This document shows, piece by piece, positions 1-6,600 of a DNA stretch of 11,698 nucleotides. Below the pieces are notes generated by a model, which was not told where the DNA came from, did not search any database, and saw only the letters and a program-made list of their open reading frames with translations. Both the position numbers and the translations under genes were made by a program. Within the stretch, counting starts at the first letter, position 1. Each line of letters opens with the position of its first letter. Source of the DNA: Undivivens sp041652635 (GTDB lineage Bacteria > Omnitrophota > Gorgyraeia > Gygaellales > Profunditerraquicolaceae); assembly GCA_041652635.1 (NCBI GenBank), contig JBAZGW010000043.1, positions 1 to 11,698 of the forward strand. The letters are read 5' to 3'.

Positions 1-907
1 CATCCTGATGTATGCCGGATTCGTGGCTGAAAGCGTTCTTGCCTACGATGGCTTTATTAAGAGGGACGACGAAATCGGTAAGTTTGCTCACCAGCCTGGA
101 GGAACTCAATATTTCTTTCGTATTTATCGCCGTCTGCAGATTGCCGAAGACATCCCTGCGCGTCCTCAAAGCCATCACCACTTCCTCCAGCGAGGCATTA
201 CCGGCGCGTTCTCCGATGCCGTTGACCGTGCAATGCACCTGCCGGGCCCCCGCGGTTATCGCCGAAAGCGAATTGGCGGTGGCCATACCGAGGTCGTCAT
301 GGCAATGCGTGGAGATCACCGCTTTGTTTATATTCGGGACATTGGAAAGGATACCTTCGATAAGGGACTTTATTTCCGCCGGATAACTGTATCCCACCGT
401 GTCCGGTATATTGACCGTGCCCGCGCCGTTCCTGATCACCTCTTCGATGACCTTGTAAAGGAACTGCCGGTCGCTGCGGGTGGCGTCCTCCGGAGAGAAT
501 TCGATATCGGAGCAAAGCTTCCGGGCCATACGCGTGGACCTCACCGCCAGATCCAATATCTCATCCTCTTTCTTATTGAACTTGTATTGCAGATGTATCT
601 TGGAAGTGGCGAGGAAAAGATGCACGCGCGGTTTCTTTGCCTTTTTGACTGCCGCAGCCGCCGCTTCGATGTCTACTTTAATACATCGCGCCAGGGCGCA
701 AACGGTCTTCTTCTTGATAGACGAAGCTATGCGCGCGACGGCCTGGAAATCATCCGGGCTGGCCACCGGAAAACCGGCTTCGATAACGTCCACTCCGAGC
801 CTCTCCAACTGAAAAGCGACCTCAAGCTTTTCCTGAGAAGTCAACGAACCTCCCGGAGCCTGCTCTCCGTCCCTCAAGGTGGTGTCGAAAATTATTACCT
901 TTTCCAT
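1..907 (-). CDS. leuA: 2-isopropylmalate synthase, N-terminal 302 residues (cut by window edge)
   Basis: This enzyme condenses acetyl-CoA with 2-oxoisovalerate, the first committed step of leucine synthesis in the cytoplasm. Translating the minus strand from ATG at 907 gives MEKVIIFDTTLRDGEQAPGG, the family's N-terminal signature with the catalytic Arg12 and metal-binding Asp13. The metal-binding H-x-H is at His201/His203 (HCHDD). An NGIGERAGNASLEE stretch follows, and the window ends inside the SGIHQD motif. The TIM barrel is therefore present, while the linker and the C-terminal leucine-sensing domain (usual total about 510-520 residues) lie outside. The DTTLRDGEQ form argues against citramalate synthase, which usually has DGAQ. 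It is the last visible gene of the ilv operon, 135 bases after ilvC. The Shine-Dalgarno site is weak (AAGTAAAATAA). The start is fixed by the position of the DTTLRDGE motif. Confidence 0.95.
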   Translation of the reverse strand, partial: MEKVIIFDTTLRDGEQAPGGSLTSQEKLEVAFQLERLGVDVIEAGFPVASPDDFQAVARIASSIKKKTVCALARCIKVDIEAAAAAVKKAKKPRVHLFLATSKIHLQYKFNKKEDEILDLAVRSTRMARKLCSDIEFSPEDATRSDRQFLYKVIEEVIRNGAGTVNIPDTVGYSYPAEIKSLIEGILSNVPNINKAVISTHCHDDLGMATANSLSAITAGARQVHCTVNGIGERAGNASLEEVVMALRTRRDVFGNLQTAINTKEILSSSRLVSKLTDFVVPLNKAIVGKNAFSHESGIHQD

Positions 908-967
908 TTATTTTACTTTATACTCGATAGCATACTGTTTTGAATTCCGCGGCCATTATACGACCCT

Positions 968-1022
968 GAATTAAGTATTGTGTCCCCGGAATACAAACCG
1001 GAAATTTCAGTTTCGTCCTTCG
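968..1022. repeat. Repeat-like phrase in the ilvC-leuA spacer
   Basis: The 135-base spacer 908-1042 has no gene. On the minus strand it carries ATTCCGGGGACACAATACTT (992-973), followed by AATTC. From memory this resembles a phrase often found beside REP-associated tyrosine transposase genes (TTCCGGGGACA...ACTTAATT). No transposase is present, so it would be a remnant. ATTCCG at 944-949 and CGGAAT at 987-992 form a 6-base inverted repeat. The 11-mer TTCGTCCTTCG at 1012-1022 recurs exactly at 6482-6492, inside another spacer repeat. No convincing terminator or promoter is visible here. Confidence 0.35.
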
Positions 1023-1042
1023 TGCCTCTTCCTTCGCGATCT

Positions 1043-2038
1043 TCATGCCTTCTTCATCCAGGGCATCATTTCCCTGAGTTTGCGGCCGACTTGCTCTATT
1101 TTATGATTATCGCCTTCTTTAAGCAGTTTGTTGAACACCGGCCTGCCTAATTCATTCTCTTTTATCCATTCCTTGGCAAATTTACCGGTCTGTATCTCTT
1201 TGAGGATCTTCTTCATTTCCTGCCTGGTCTTGGCGGTGATCACGCGCCTGCCCCTGGTCAAATCTCCGTAACAGGCGGTATTGGACACGCCGCGGCGCAT
1301 GCCGGCTATGCCGCGCTCCTGGATCAGGTCGGTGATAAGCTTCAACTCATGCAGAACTTCGAAATAAGCGATCTCCGGCTGATACCCGGCGTCAAGCAGG
1401 GTGTCGAACCCGGCCATGATCAACTCGGAAACTCCTCCGCACAGCACGGCTTGCTCTCCGAAAAGATCGGTCTCGGTCTCTTCCGCGAAGGTGGTCTTTA
1501 TGACGCCGGCGGTGGTGGCCTTCAACGCTTTGGCATAAGCCAGGGCCAGAGCCAGGGCCTTACCGCTGGCGTTCTGATAAACGGCCACCAAAGAAGGAAC
1601 TCCTTTACCCTCTTCATACATCTTTCTTACCAGGGCTCCCGGCCCCTTGGGCGCGACCATGAACACGTCCACGTTCTTGGGCGGGACGATCTGCTTAAAA
1701 TGAATGTTAAACCCGTGCGAAAAACAAAGGGCTTTCCCGGAAGTGAGATTCGGTTCTATCGCCTTACGGTAAACGATCGCCTGCACATGGTCCTGAGTAA
1801 GTATCTGGATAATATCTCCCTTGCGCGCCGCTTCTTCCGCGCTCACCGGGACAAAACCGTCTTTCTTGGCCTGTTCATAATTAGTGGTGCCGGGGAGCTC
1901 GGAAACCACCACTTTGCACCCGGAATCGCGCAGGCATAATGACTGCCCGCGGCCCTGTATGCCGTAACCGAGTATCGCAACGGTCTTATTTTTCAAAAGG
2001 TTTAAATCAGCGTCCTTGTCGTAATACACCTTAGCCAT
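1043..2038 (-). CDS. ilvC: Ketol-acid reductoisomerase, class I (331 residues)
   Basis: The enzyme isomerises and reduces 2-acetolactate or 2-aceto-2-hydroxybutyrate to the dihydroxy acids of valine and isoleucine synthesis. The N-terminal Rossmann domain has GYGIQGRGQ at 24-32. The knotted C-terminal domain keeps the metal ligands Asp191, Glu195, Glu227 and Glu231, plus the SNTA serine at 252. The HGFNIH motif holds the conserved His108. The length is normal for class I. The cofactor loop after beta-2 reads VVVSELPGTTNYE (43-55) where class I enzymes usually have VVVGLR-GS-S. The basic and serine positions that bind the NADPH 2'-phosphate are replaced and Glu47 is present, so cofactor preference is uncertain. 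The ATG at 2038 has AGGAGG five bases upstream. It lies 24 bases after ilvN, so the two are almost certainly co-transcribed. Confidence 0.96.
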   Translation of the reverse strand: MAKVYYDKDADLNLLKNKTVAILGYGIQGRGQSLCLRDSGCKVVVSELPGTTNYEQAKKDGFVPVSAEEAARKGDIIQILTQDHVQAIVYRKAIEPNLTSGKALCFSHGFNIHFKQIVPPKNVDVFMVAPKGPGALVRKMYEEGKGVPSLVAVYQNASGKALALALAYAKALKATTAGVIKTTFAEETETDLFGEQAVLCGGVSELIMAGFDTLLDAGYQPEIAYFEVLHELKLITDLIQERGIAGMRRGVSNTACYGDLTRGRRVITAKTRQEMKKILKEIQTGKFAKEWIKENELGRPVFNKLLKEGDNHKIEQVGRKLREMMPWMKKA

Positions 2039-2062
2039 CGTTCCTCCTATATGCTGTTGTTG

Positions 2063-2563
2063 CTAAACGGCAGTCTTTTTCGTGACGTCGCCTGTCGCCA
2101 TCGCGATCTTGCCTGCTCGCACTAATTCCTTGATATTAAAACGCTTCGCTTCCTCCAAAACTTTCTTCAGCTTTTCCTGGTCTCCTGCGATCTCGATTAT
2201 CGCCGTATTCCCGCGGCAATGCGTGATCCCGGCCCCGGATCTCTTAGCCAGGGACTCAAGCGCCGCTTTATCCTTCTTGCCGCAGGATACCTTTATCATC
2301 ATCAATTCCCGGTCAATATAATCCTTTTTGGTAAAATCGGTCACGGAGATCACGTCAATAAGCTTATTCAACTGTTTCTTGACCTGTTCGAGTATTTTCT
2401 CGTCTTTGGTATCCACCACCATGGTCAAATAGGATAAGCTGGGGTCGAGGGTCTCGCTGACCGACAACGATGTGATATTGTATCCCCTGGCGCTGAACAA
2501 CCCGGCGATCCTCGCCAGCACGCCAAACTTATTTTCCACCGATATGGATATAGTATGCCTCAT
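2063..2563 (-). CDS. ilvN: Acetolactate synthase small (regulatory) subunit
   Basis: This is the regulatory partner of IlvB. It carries an N-terminal ACT domain (about residues 3-75, opening MRHTISISVENKFGVLARIAGLFSARGYNI when read in two parts), which in this family binds valine for feedback inhibition. A second conserved domain (about 80-155) ends in the typical helix plus ELVRAGKIAM. The glycine-rich loop region around NKFGVL and the SLSVSET strand match IlvH/IlvN proteins, and 166 residues is the usual length. The ATG at 2563 has GAGG seven to eight bases upstream. The gene is separated from ilvB by a 222-base spacer carrying a palindromic element, which is unusually wide for two subunits of one enzyme. 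ilvH is an equally valid name. Confidence 0.95.
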   Translation of the reverse strand: MRHTISISVENKFGVLARIAGLFSARGYNITSLSVSETLDPSLSYLTMVVDTKDEKILEQVKKQLNKLIDVISVTDFTKKDYIDRELMMIKVSCGKKDKAALESLAKRSGAGITHCRGNTAIIEIAGDQEKLKKVLEEAKRFNIKELVRAGKIAMATGDVTKKTAV

Positions 2564-2612
2564 TTTCTTACCTCTATTCTTTTCTGACTACCGCCTATTT
2601 CTGTTTTTCTCG

Positions 2613-2661
2613 AGAATCTGTCTTTTAGACTATCGTCATTTGCTAAAGAATCTATTTAGAC
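2613..2661. repeat. Short imperfect direct repeat upstream of ilvN
   Basis: AGAATCTGTCTTTTAGAC (2613-2630) is followed by a shorter relative AGAATCTATTTAGAC (2647-2661), which ends exactly where the larger palindromic element begins at 2662. It could be a worn duplication from an insertion or chance in AT-rich spacer DNA. Confidence 0.3.
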
Positions 2662-2785
2662 AGTCTGTTCAAAAAGTCTCAGATGATAGGCGCGCGCCAA
2701 GTGGCTGCGGAGGCGTATGTTGCCATATACGCCGCACAAAGACACGCGGCGCGCAACAACGCAGATGAGGCTTTTTCAACAGACT
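2662..2785. repeat. 124-base imperfect palindromic element between ilvB and ilvN
   Basis: The outer arms are AGTCTGTTCAAAAAGTCTCA (2662-2681) and TGAGGCTTTTTCAACAGACT (2766-2785). They are complementary at 18 of 20 positions. Inside, GCGCGCC (near 2692-2698) faces GGCGCGC (2748-2754). At the centre GGCGTAT (2712-2718) pairs with ATACGCC (2727-2733) around an 8-base loop. The whole unit could fold into one long cruciform or RNA hairpin. The right arm ends at the base next to the ilvB stop codon (2786-2788). It has no coding capacity. The layout fits a small non-autonomous palindromic repeat (MITE-like or REP-like). In the mRNA it would form a strong intercistronic hairpin that could alter the IlvB to IlvN ratio. 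Confidence 0.75.
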
Positions 2786-4456
2786 TCACGCCATTCCTCC
2801 GATCATCCGGTTAATAGCCTCCCCGGCCGGCACCATCGGAAAAACGTTCTCTTCCGGTTCGATGCGAAAATCAATGAACACCACGTTATCCAAAGCCATG
2901 GCTTTCTCTATTGCCGGGCGCACTTCTTCTTTCTTTGTGACGCGTATCCCCTCGGCGCCGTAACTCCTGGCGAGTTTCACGAAATCCGGATTAAGCAAAG
3001 TGGTATGCGAATAACGGCGCTTGTAAAAAAGTTCCTGCCACTGCCTGACCATACCCAGGTACCCGTTGTTGAGAATGGCGACTTTAACGTTGATCTTATT
3101 GCTTACGCAAGTGGCGAGTTCCTGGATATTCATCTGTATTGAACCGTCGCCGGCGATATCGAAAACGATCTTATCAGGATAAGCGACCTTAGCCCCCATC
3201 GCCGCCGGAAAACCGAATCCCATCGTGCCCAGGCCGCCGCTGGAAATAAAAGTCCGCGGATGGTCGTATTTATACCACTGCGCCGCCCACATCTGGTTTT
3301 GTCCGACTTCGGTGGCGATGACCGCGTTCCCTTTACTGGCGGCATGGATTTGTTCTATCACATACTGCGGTTTTATCTTCCCGCCCTCTTTATAAACCAT
3401 CGGGTATTTTTTCTTCCAGGACTCCACGGCCTTAAGCCAGTCGCCGGTATCGGGCGAAGTGCGGATCTCCTCCAAGAGCTGTCCGAGCACGTTCTTGGCG
3501 TCCCCGACCATCGGGATATCCACTTTTACGTTCTTGCTTATGGAAGCCGGGTCTATATCGATATGTATGATCTTCGCCGAAGGGGCGAACACGTCTATCC
3601 TGCCGGTGACCCTGTCGTCGAAACGCGCGCCAACGGCGATGATCAGATCGGAATCCATGATCGCGTGGTTGGCGTAAGCGGTGCCGTGCATACCCAGCAT
3701 ACCGAGAGAAAGCTTATGCGTGGCCGGAAAACCGCCGATGCCCATCAGTGTCCAGGTGACCGGGGCGTTGATCTTCTCGGCGAGAGCGCGTAATTCATAG
3801 TGCGCGCCGGAAGTGATTATCCCGCCGCCGGCGTAAATTACCGGCCTGCGCGCCGCGGCGATCATCTTCGCGGCTCTCTTCACCTGACCGGGATGCCCGA
3901 AAAGAGTGGGGCGGTAACTACGGATGACCACCTGTTCAGGCCAGACGAACTCGCATTCCTGCTGCTGCACGTCTACCGGTATATCCACGAGCACCGGGCC
4001 GGGCCTGCCCGTAGACGCGATCAAAAAGGCTTCCCTGATGATCAACGCCAATTCTTTGGCGTCTTTTACAAGATAGTTATGCTTGGTTATGGAACGGGTT
4101 ATGCCGGTGACATCCGCTTCCTGGAAGGCGTCGTTGCCGATCAGGGATGTTTTTACCTGGCCGGTAATGGCGACCATCGGGATTGAATCCATATAAGCCG
4201 TGGCCAAGCCGGTGGTCAGGTTAGTGGCTCCGGGCCCTGAAGTGGCCAAGCAAACCCCGGGCCTTCCCGTGGCGCGGGCGTAACCGTCCGCCGCGTGCGC
4301 CGCCGCCTGTTCGTGCCGGGTAAGCACAAAGTTGAATCCGGCATCGTAAAGACTGTCGAAGATAGGCAAAACAGAGCCGCCCGGATAACCGAAGATCACC
4401 TCGGTATTCTCGCGTTTCAAAAACTCTATAAGTATATCCGAACCTTTCATTTTCAT
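2786..4456 (-). CDS. ilvB: Acetolactate synthase large (catalytic) subunit
   Basis: This ThDP-dependent enzyme joins two pyruvates to 2-acetolactate, or pyruvate and 2-oxobutyrate to 2-aceto-2-hydroxybutyrate, at the head of the valine/isoleucine pathway. The pyrimidine-binding domain has FGYPGGSVLP (22-31) and the catalytic Glu49 in RHEQAAAHAADGYAR. ATSGPGATNL follows at 71-80. The central FAD-type domain contains GMLGMHGTAYAN. The C-terminal domain has the ThDP/Mg motif GDG (436-438) to NN (463-464). The length (556) is normal. The N terminus is ATG 4456 (MKMKG) or ATG 4450. The only purine-rich site, AGGAACGG, is somewhat far from both. The VRQWQELFY stretch and the adjacent ilvN support the anabolic acetolactate synthase rather than another ThDP enzyme. 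Confidence 0.97.
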   Translation of the reverse strand: MKMKGSDILIEFLKRENTEVIFGYPGGSVLPIFDSLYDAGFNFVLTRHEQAAAHAADGYARATGRPGVCLATSGPGATNLTTGLATAYMDSIPMVAITGQVKTSLIGNDAFQEADVTGITRSITKHNYLVKDAKELALIIREAFLIASTGRPGPVLVDIPVDVQQQECEFVWPEQVVIRSYRPTLFGHPGQVKRAAKMIAAARRPVIYAGGGIITSGAHYELRALAEKINAPVTWTLMGIGGFPATHKLSLGMLGMHGTAYANHAIMDSDLIIAVGARFDDRVTGRIDVFAPSAKIIHIDIDPASISKNVKVDIPMVGDAKNVLGQLLEEIRTSPDTGDWLKAVESWKKKYPMVYKEGGKIKPQYVIEQIHAASKGNAVIATEVGQNQMWAAQWYKYDHPRTFISSGGLGTMGFGFPAAMGAKVAYPDKIVFDIAGDGSIQMNIQELATCVSNKINVKVAILNNGYLGMVRQWQELFYKRRYSHTTLLNPDFVKLARSYGAEGIRVTKKEEVRPAIEKAMALDNVVFIDFRIEPEENVFPMVPAGEAINRMIGGMA

Positions 4457-4468
4457 AATTAAATAACC

Positions 4469-4534
4469 GTTCCTGGGTTCTGGGAAAAACAGTTTTAAGT
4501 AATTCCAAGAACCTAAAACCCAGCACCGAGAACC
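4469..4534. repeat. GGTTCT-type repeats with inverted arms in the ilvD-ilvB spacer
   Basis: Read on the minus strand, the 89-base spacer contains variants of one word: GGTTCTCGGTGCTGGGTTTT, then AGGTTCTTGG, and further on the complement CCCAGAACCCAGGAAC. CTGGGTTCTGGG on the plus strand (4473-4484) can pair with the complement of CTGGGTTTTAGG (4511-4522) at 10 of 12 positions. GAAAAACAG (4484-4492) and CTGTTTTC (4534-4541) offer a competing pairing. The purpose is unknown. It may be a degenerate short-repeat cluster. There is no run of T after either stem, so it is not an obvious intrinsic terminator. Confidence 0.4.
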
Positions 4535-4545
4535 TGTTTTCTATC

Positions 4546-6219
4546 TTACTTACAAGCGGCCTTCTTCGCGGACAATACCGCCCCTCGGTCTGCCGACAAG
4601 ACCATCGCGGAATACCTGGCCAAGTAGCCTTTAGTTATTTTCGGCGGCACGGGTTTCCAGTTACGGAACCTTCTTGCGATCTCCGCCTTGGTCAATTTCA
4701 CTTCCAGTTTCCTGGACGGAATATCTATGCATATTATATCATTCTCCCGGATAACGGCAATAGGCCCTCTGCTCGACGCCTCGGGAGAGACATGGCCTAT
4801 GCAGGGGCCTTTTGTCCCGCCGGAAAACCTGCCGTCGGTGATCAAGGCGACCGAATCCGCCAGCCCCATCCCCACGATAGCCGCGGTCGGAGCCAGCATC
4901 TCGCGCATACCCGGGCCGCCCGCGGGGCCTTCATACCTGATAACGATCACTTCCCCGCCTTTGATCTTACCGGAGAGAATGGCTTTCATCGCCTCTTCTT
5001 CCCTCTCAAAAACCCTGGCCTTTCCCTCGAAACGCATCATTTTGGGGCTGACCGCGGCCTGTTTCACCACAGCTCCGTCGGGAGCAAGGTTACCGTACAA
5101 TACGGCGATCCCGCCTTCTTTATGATATGCCTTATCGAACGGACGCACCACTTCCTCATCCAGGATCGCGGCGCGGGAAGCTATATTATAAATTTTCTCT
5201 CCGCTGACCGTGATCGTGTTATGCAATTTATCTTTAAGGCGGCGCAGTACCGCCGGGATACCTCCGGCGAATTCCAGGTCTTCCATATAATGCGTGCCCG
5301 CCGGTTCGATGTTGGTAATGTGCGACGTATTCCTGCTGATACGGTCAAAAGATCGCAGGTCGAGTTTTATTCCCGCTTCCTGGGCGATGGCCATCAAATG
5401 CAGCACGGTATTTGTGGAACCTCCCAAAGACATATCCACTACGATCGCGTTTTCCAGGGACTCTTTAGTGATGATATCCGAAGGCAGGATATTCTTACGG
5501 ACAAGTTCCACGATCCTTTCCCCGCTGGACTGAGCGATCCTGCGTTTTTTTGCGGATACCGCCAACGCCGTGGCGCAGCCTGTCATAGAAATACCCATCG
5601 TCTCCAGCAGACAGGCCATGGTATTCGCCGTATATAATCCCTGGCAGGAACCGGCTCCAGGACATGCTTCCATCTCCAGGCATTCCAATTCCGCGGGGCT
5701 GATCTCGCCTTTTTTAGCGCGGGCCAATGCCTCAAAAGTGTCGTGCACGAACGCCAGTTTGCGCGTCCCCAGCCTGCCGCTGAGCATAGGCCCGGCGGTA
5801 ACGATCACGGTGGGTATATTCAATCGCACCGCGCCCATAACCATCCCGGGAGTGATCTTATCGCAATTGGTCAAGCAGACCAAACCGTCAAGCTGGTGCG
5901 CGTTACAGACCGTTTCTATACTGTCGGCGACAAGTTCCCTGGAGGCCAGCGGGTAACACATACCCAGATGCCCCATAGCGATGCCGTCGCAGATACCGGG
6001 GATACCGAAAAAAAACGGGGCCCCTCCGGCATAACAAATACCTCTTTCTATATACCGCTCCAGGTCGCGCATCCCCGAATGCCCGGGGATAAGGTCGGTG
6101 AAAGAAGTAGCGACCCCGATAAAAGACCGGTCCAAATCTTTCCTCCCCAGTCCCGTAGCGTGCAACAAAGCGCGGTGAGGTACCCGTTCCAAACCTTTCT
6201 TGATCGTATCCGAACGCAT
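4546..6219 (-). CDS. ilvD: Dihydroxy-acid dehydratase
   Basis: This iron-sulfur enzyme dehydrates 2,3-dihydroxy-isovalerate or -methylvalerate to the 2-oxo acids that precede valine and isoleucine. The IlvD/Edd family marks are clear: DGIAMGHLGM (78-87), NCDKITPGM with Cys119, CPGAGSCQGLYTANTM with Cys192, and GRFSGGTKGPCIGHVSPEA, whose serine is the expected catalytic base. At 45-47 it has PGH, as in the E. coli-type enzyme, instead of the PCN that supplies a third cysteine in the [2Fe-2S] plant and mycobacterial type. A [4Fe-4S]-like cluster is therefore the simpler guess. The length of 557 is normal. ATG 6219 is set by an excellent AAGGAGGT seven bases upstream. It is the first gene of the ilv-leu block. 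The 5' leader is heavily structured. Confidence 0.96.
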   Translation of the reverse strand: MRSDTIKKGLERVPHRALLHATGLGRKDLDRSFIGVATSFTDLIPGHSGMRDLERYIERGICYAGGAPFFFGIPGICDGIAMGHLGMCYPLASRELVADSIETVCNAHQLDGLVCLTNCDKITPGMVMGAVRLNIPTVIVTAGPMLSGRLGTRKLAFVHDTFEALARAKKGEISPAELECLEMEACPGAGSCQGLYTANTMACLLETMGISMTGCATALAVSAKKRRIAQSSGERIVELVRKNILPSDIITKESLENAIVVDMSLGGSTNTVLHLMAIAQEAGIKLDLRSFDRISRNTSHITNIEPAGTHYMEDLEFAGGIPAVLRRLKDKLHNTITVSGEKIYNIASRAAILDEEVVRPFDKAYHKEGGIAVLYGNLAPDGAVVKQAAVSPKMMRFEGKARVFEREEEAMKAILSGKIKGGEVIVIRYEGPAGGPGMREMLAPTAAIVGMGLADSVALITDGRFSGGTKGPCIGHVSPEASSRGPIAVIRENDIICIDIPSRKLEVKLTKAEIARRFRNWKPVPPKITKGYLARYSAMVLSADRGAVLSAKKAACK

Positions 6220-6225
6220 ATCGCG

Positions 6226-6307
6226 ACCTCCTTAAATAAGCGGATAACTTACGGAACGCAGTGAACGTAAGTTATAGCCCGGTGCTTCGGGGCGTCCGCG
6301 AATTTAA
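6226..6307 (-). promoter_or_regulatory. Candidate three-way-junction RNA abutting the ilvD Shine-Dalgarno site
   Basis: Read on the minus strand, a closing helix pairs TTAAAT-TC-GCGG (6307-6296) with CCGC-TT-ATTTAA (6243-6232), ten pairs around a 2x2 internal loop. It encloses hairpin A (GCCC at 6293-6290 with GGGC at 6280-6277, 9-base loop) and hairpin B (ATAACTTACG with CGTAAGTTAT, 6275-6266 and 6253-6244, 10 perfect pairs, 12-base loop). Junction linkers are 2, 1 and 0 bases. The closing helix includes the first two bases of AAGGAGGT (6233-6226), so folding could influence ribosome access. I do not recognise a known riboswitch class. The pairing is visible in the sequence. Function is inference, and a dispersed palindromic repeat is the main alternative. 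Confidence 0.4.
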
Positions 6308-6362
6308 TCCTGCGAAGCATATAAAACTTATCGCAAAAATCCATACATTTTGCGCAGCAGGA
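6308..6362. repeat. Nested hairpin in the ilvD leader
   Basis: TCCTGC (6308-6313) pairs with GCAGGA (6357-6362). Within it CGCAAAA (6332-6338) pairs perfectly with TTTTGCG (6348-6354) around a 9-base loop. There is no T-run in the position needed for an intrinsic terminator. It may be part of leader RNA structure. Confidence 0.4.
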
Positions 6363-6379
6363 TCGTATCCAATTCAAAA

Positions 6380-6413
6380 GGCGGATAACTTATACCGCTC
6401 GTTATGAGCCGCC
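6380..6413. repeat. Bulged hairpin sharing a 12-mer with the ilvD leader
   Basis: GGCGGATAAC (6380-6389) pairs with GTTATGAGCCGCC (6401-6413), leaving GAG as a 3-base bulge. The 12-mer GCGGATAACTTA here (6381-6392) is identical to 6240-6251, the left side of hairpin B in the ilvD leader. In both copies an outer GCGG/CCGC and an inner ATAAC/GTTAT are separated on one strand only. This suggests two members of one palindromic family. Confidence 0.5.
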
Positions 6414-6484
6414 GAAAAACCACCAGGATAATTCTTCTTCTATGAACAGAACAATTGAAATTTGCCCCCTGCACTACTCACTTC

Positions 6485-6506
6485 GTCCTTCGACTACGCT
6501 CAGGAC
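6485..6506. repeat. Short palindromic repeat, TTCGACTAYGCTCA type
   Basis: Ends GTCCT (6485-6489) and AGGAC (6502-6506) flank the core TCGACTACGCTC. The same core with T for C occurs at 10322-10335, and a partial copy at 10346-10355. I recall similar words (CTTCGACTACGCTCAGG) as common intergenic repeats in many bacterial genomes, but cannot search here. Confidence 0.5.
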
Positions 6507-6553
6507 ACACACCTGAACTAAATTGAATATGTTCGTTCGAATGCAGGGCAAGC

Positions 6554-6597
6554 GCAATCGAAATCCTGTCTATTCTCTATTTTCGATTATCGATTGC
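6554..6597. repeat. Inverted repeat GCAATCG / CGATTGC
   Basis: GCAATCG (6554-6560) and CGATTGC (6591-6597) are perfect complements 30 bases apart. With a 3-base bulge the pairing extends to GCAATCGAAA against TTTCGAT. It is of modest length and its role is unknown. Confidence 0.3.
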
Positions 6598-6600
6598 TCT

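Noticed and set aside
8..943. A 311-codon open frame on the plus strand
   Set aside because: It lies opposite leuA, whose minus-strand translation carries every family motif. The plus product is arginine-rich and resembles no family I know.
4792..5637. A 281-codon open frame on the plus strand
   Set aside because: It is the antisense shadow of ilvD, which is intact and motif-complete.
6070..6090. IlvD lacking the first cluster cysteine as a sign of inactivation
   Set aside because: The PGH form at residues 45-47 is also that of the active E. coli-type enzyme, so it marks a subtype and not a defect.
6249..6320. A 23-codon minus-strand frame (ATG 6320 to TAA) as an ilv leader peptide
   Set aside because: It has no Shine-Dalgarno site and only scattered Leu, Ile and Val codons instead of the run needed for ribosome-mediated attenuation. 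It simply crosses the candidate junction.
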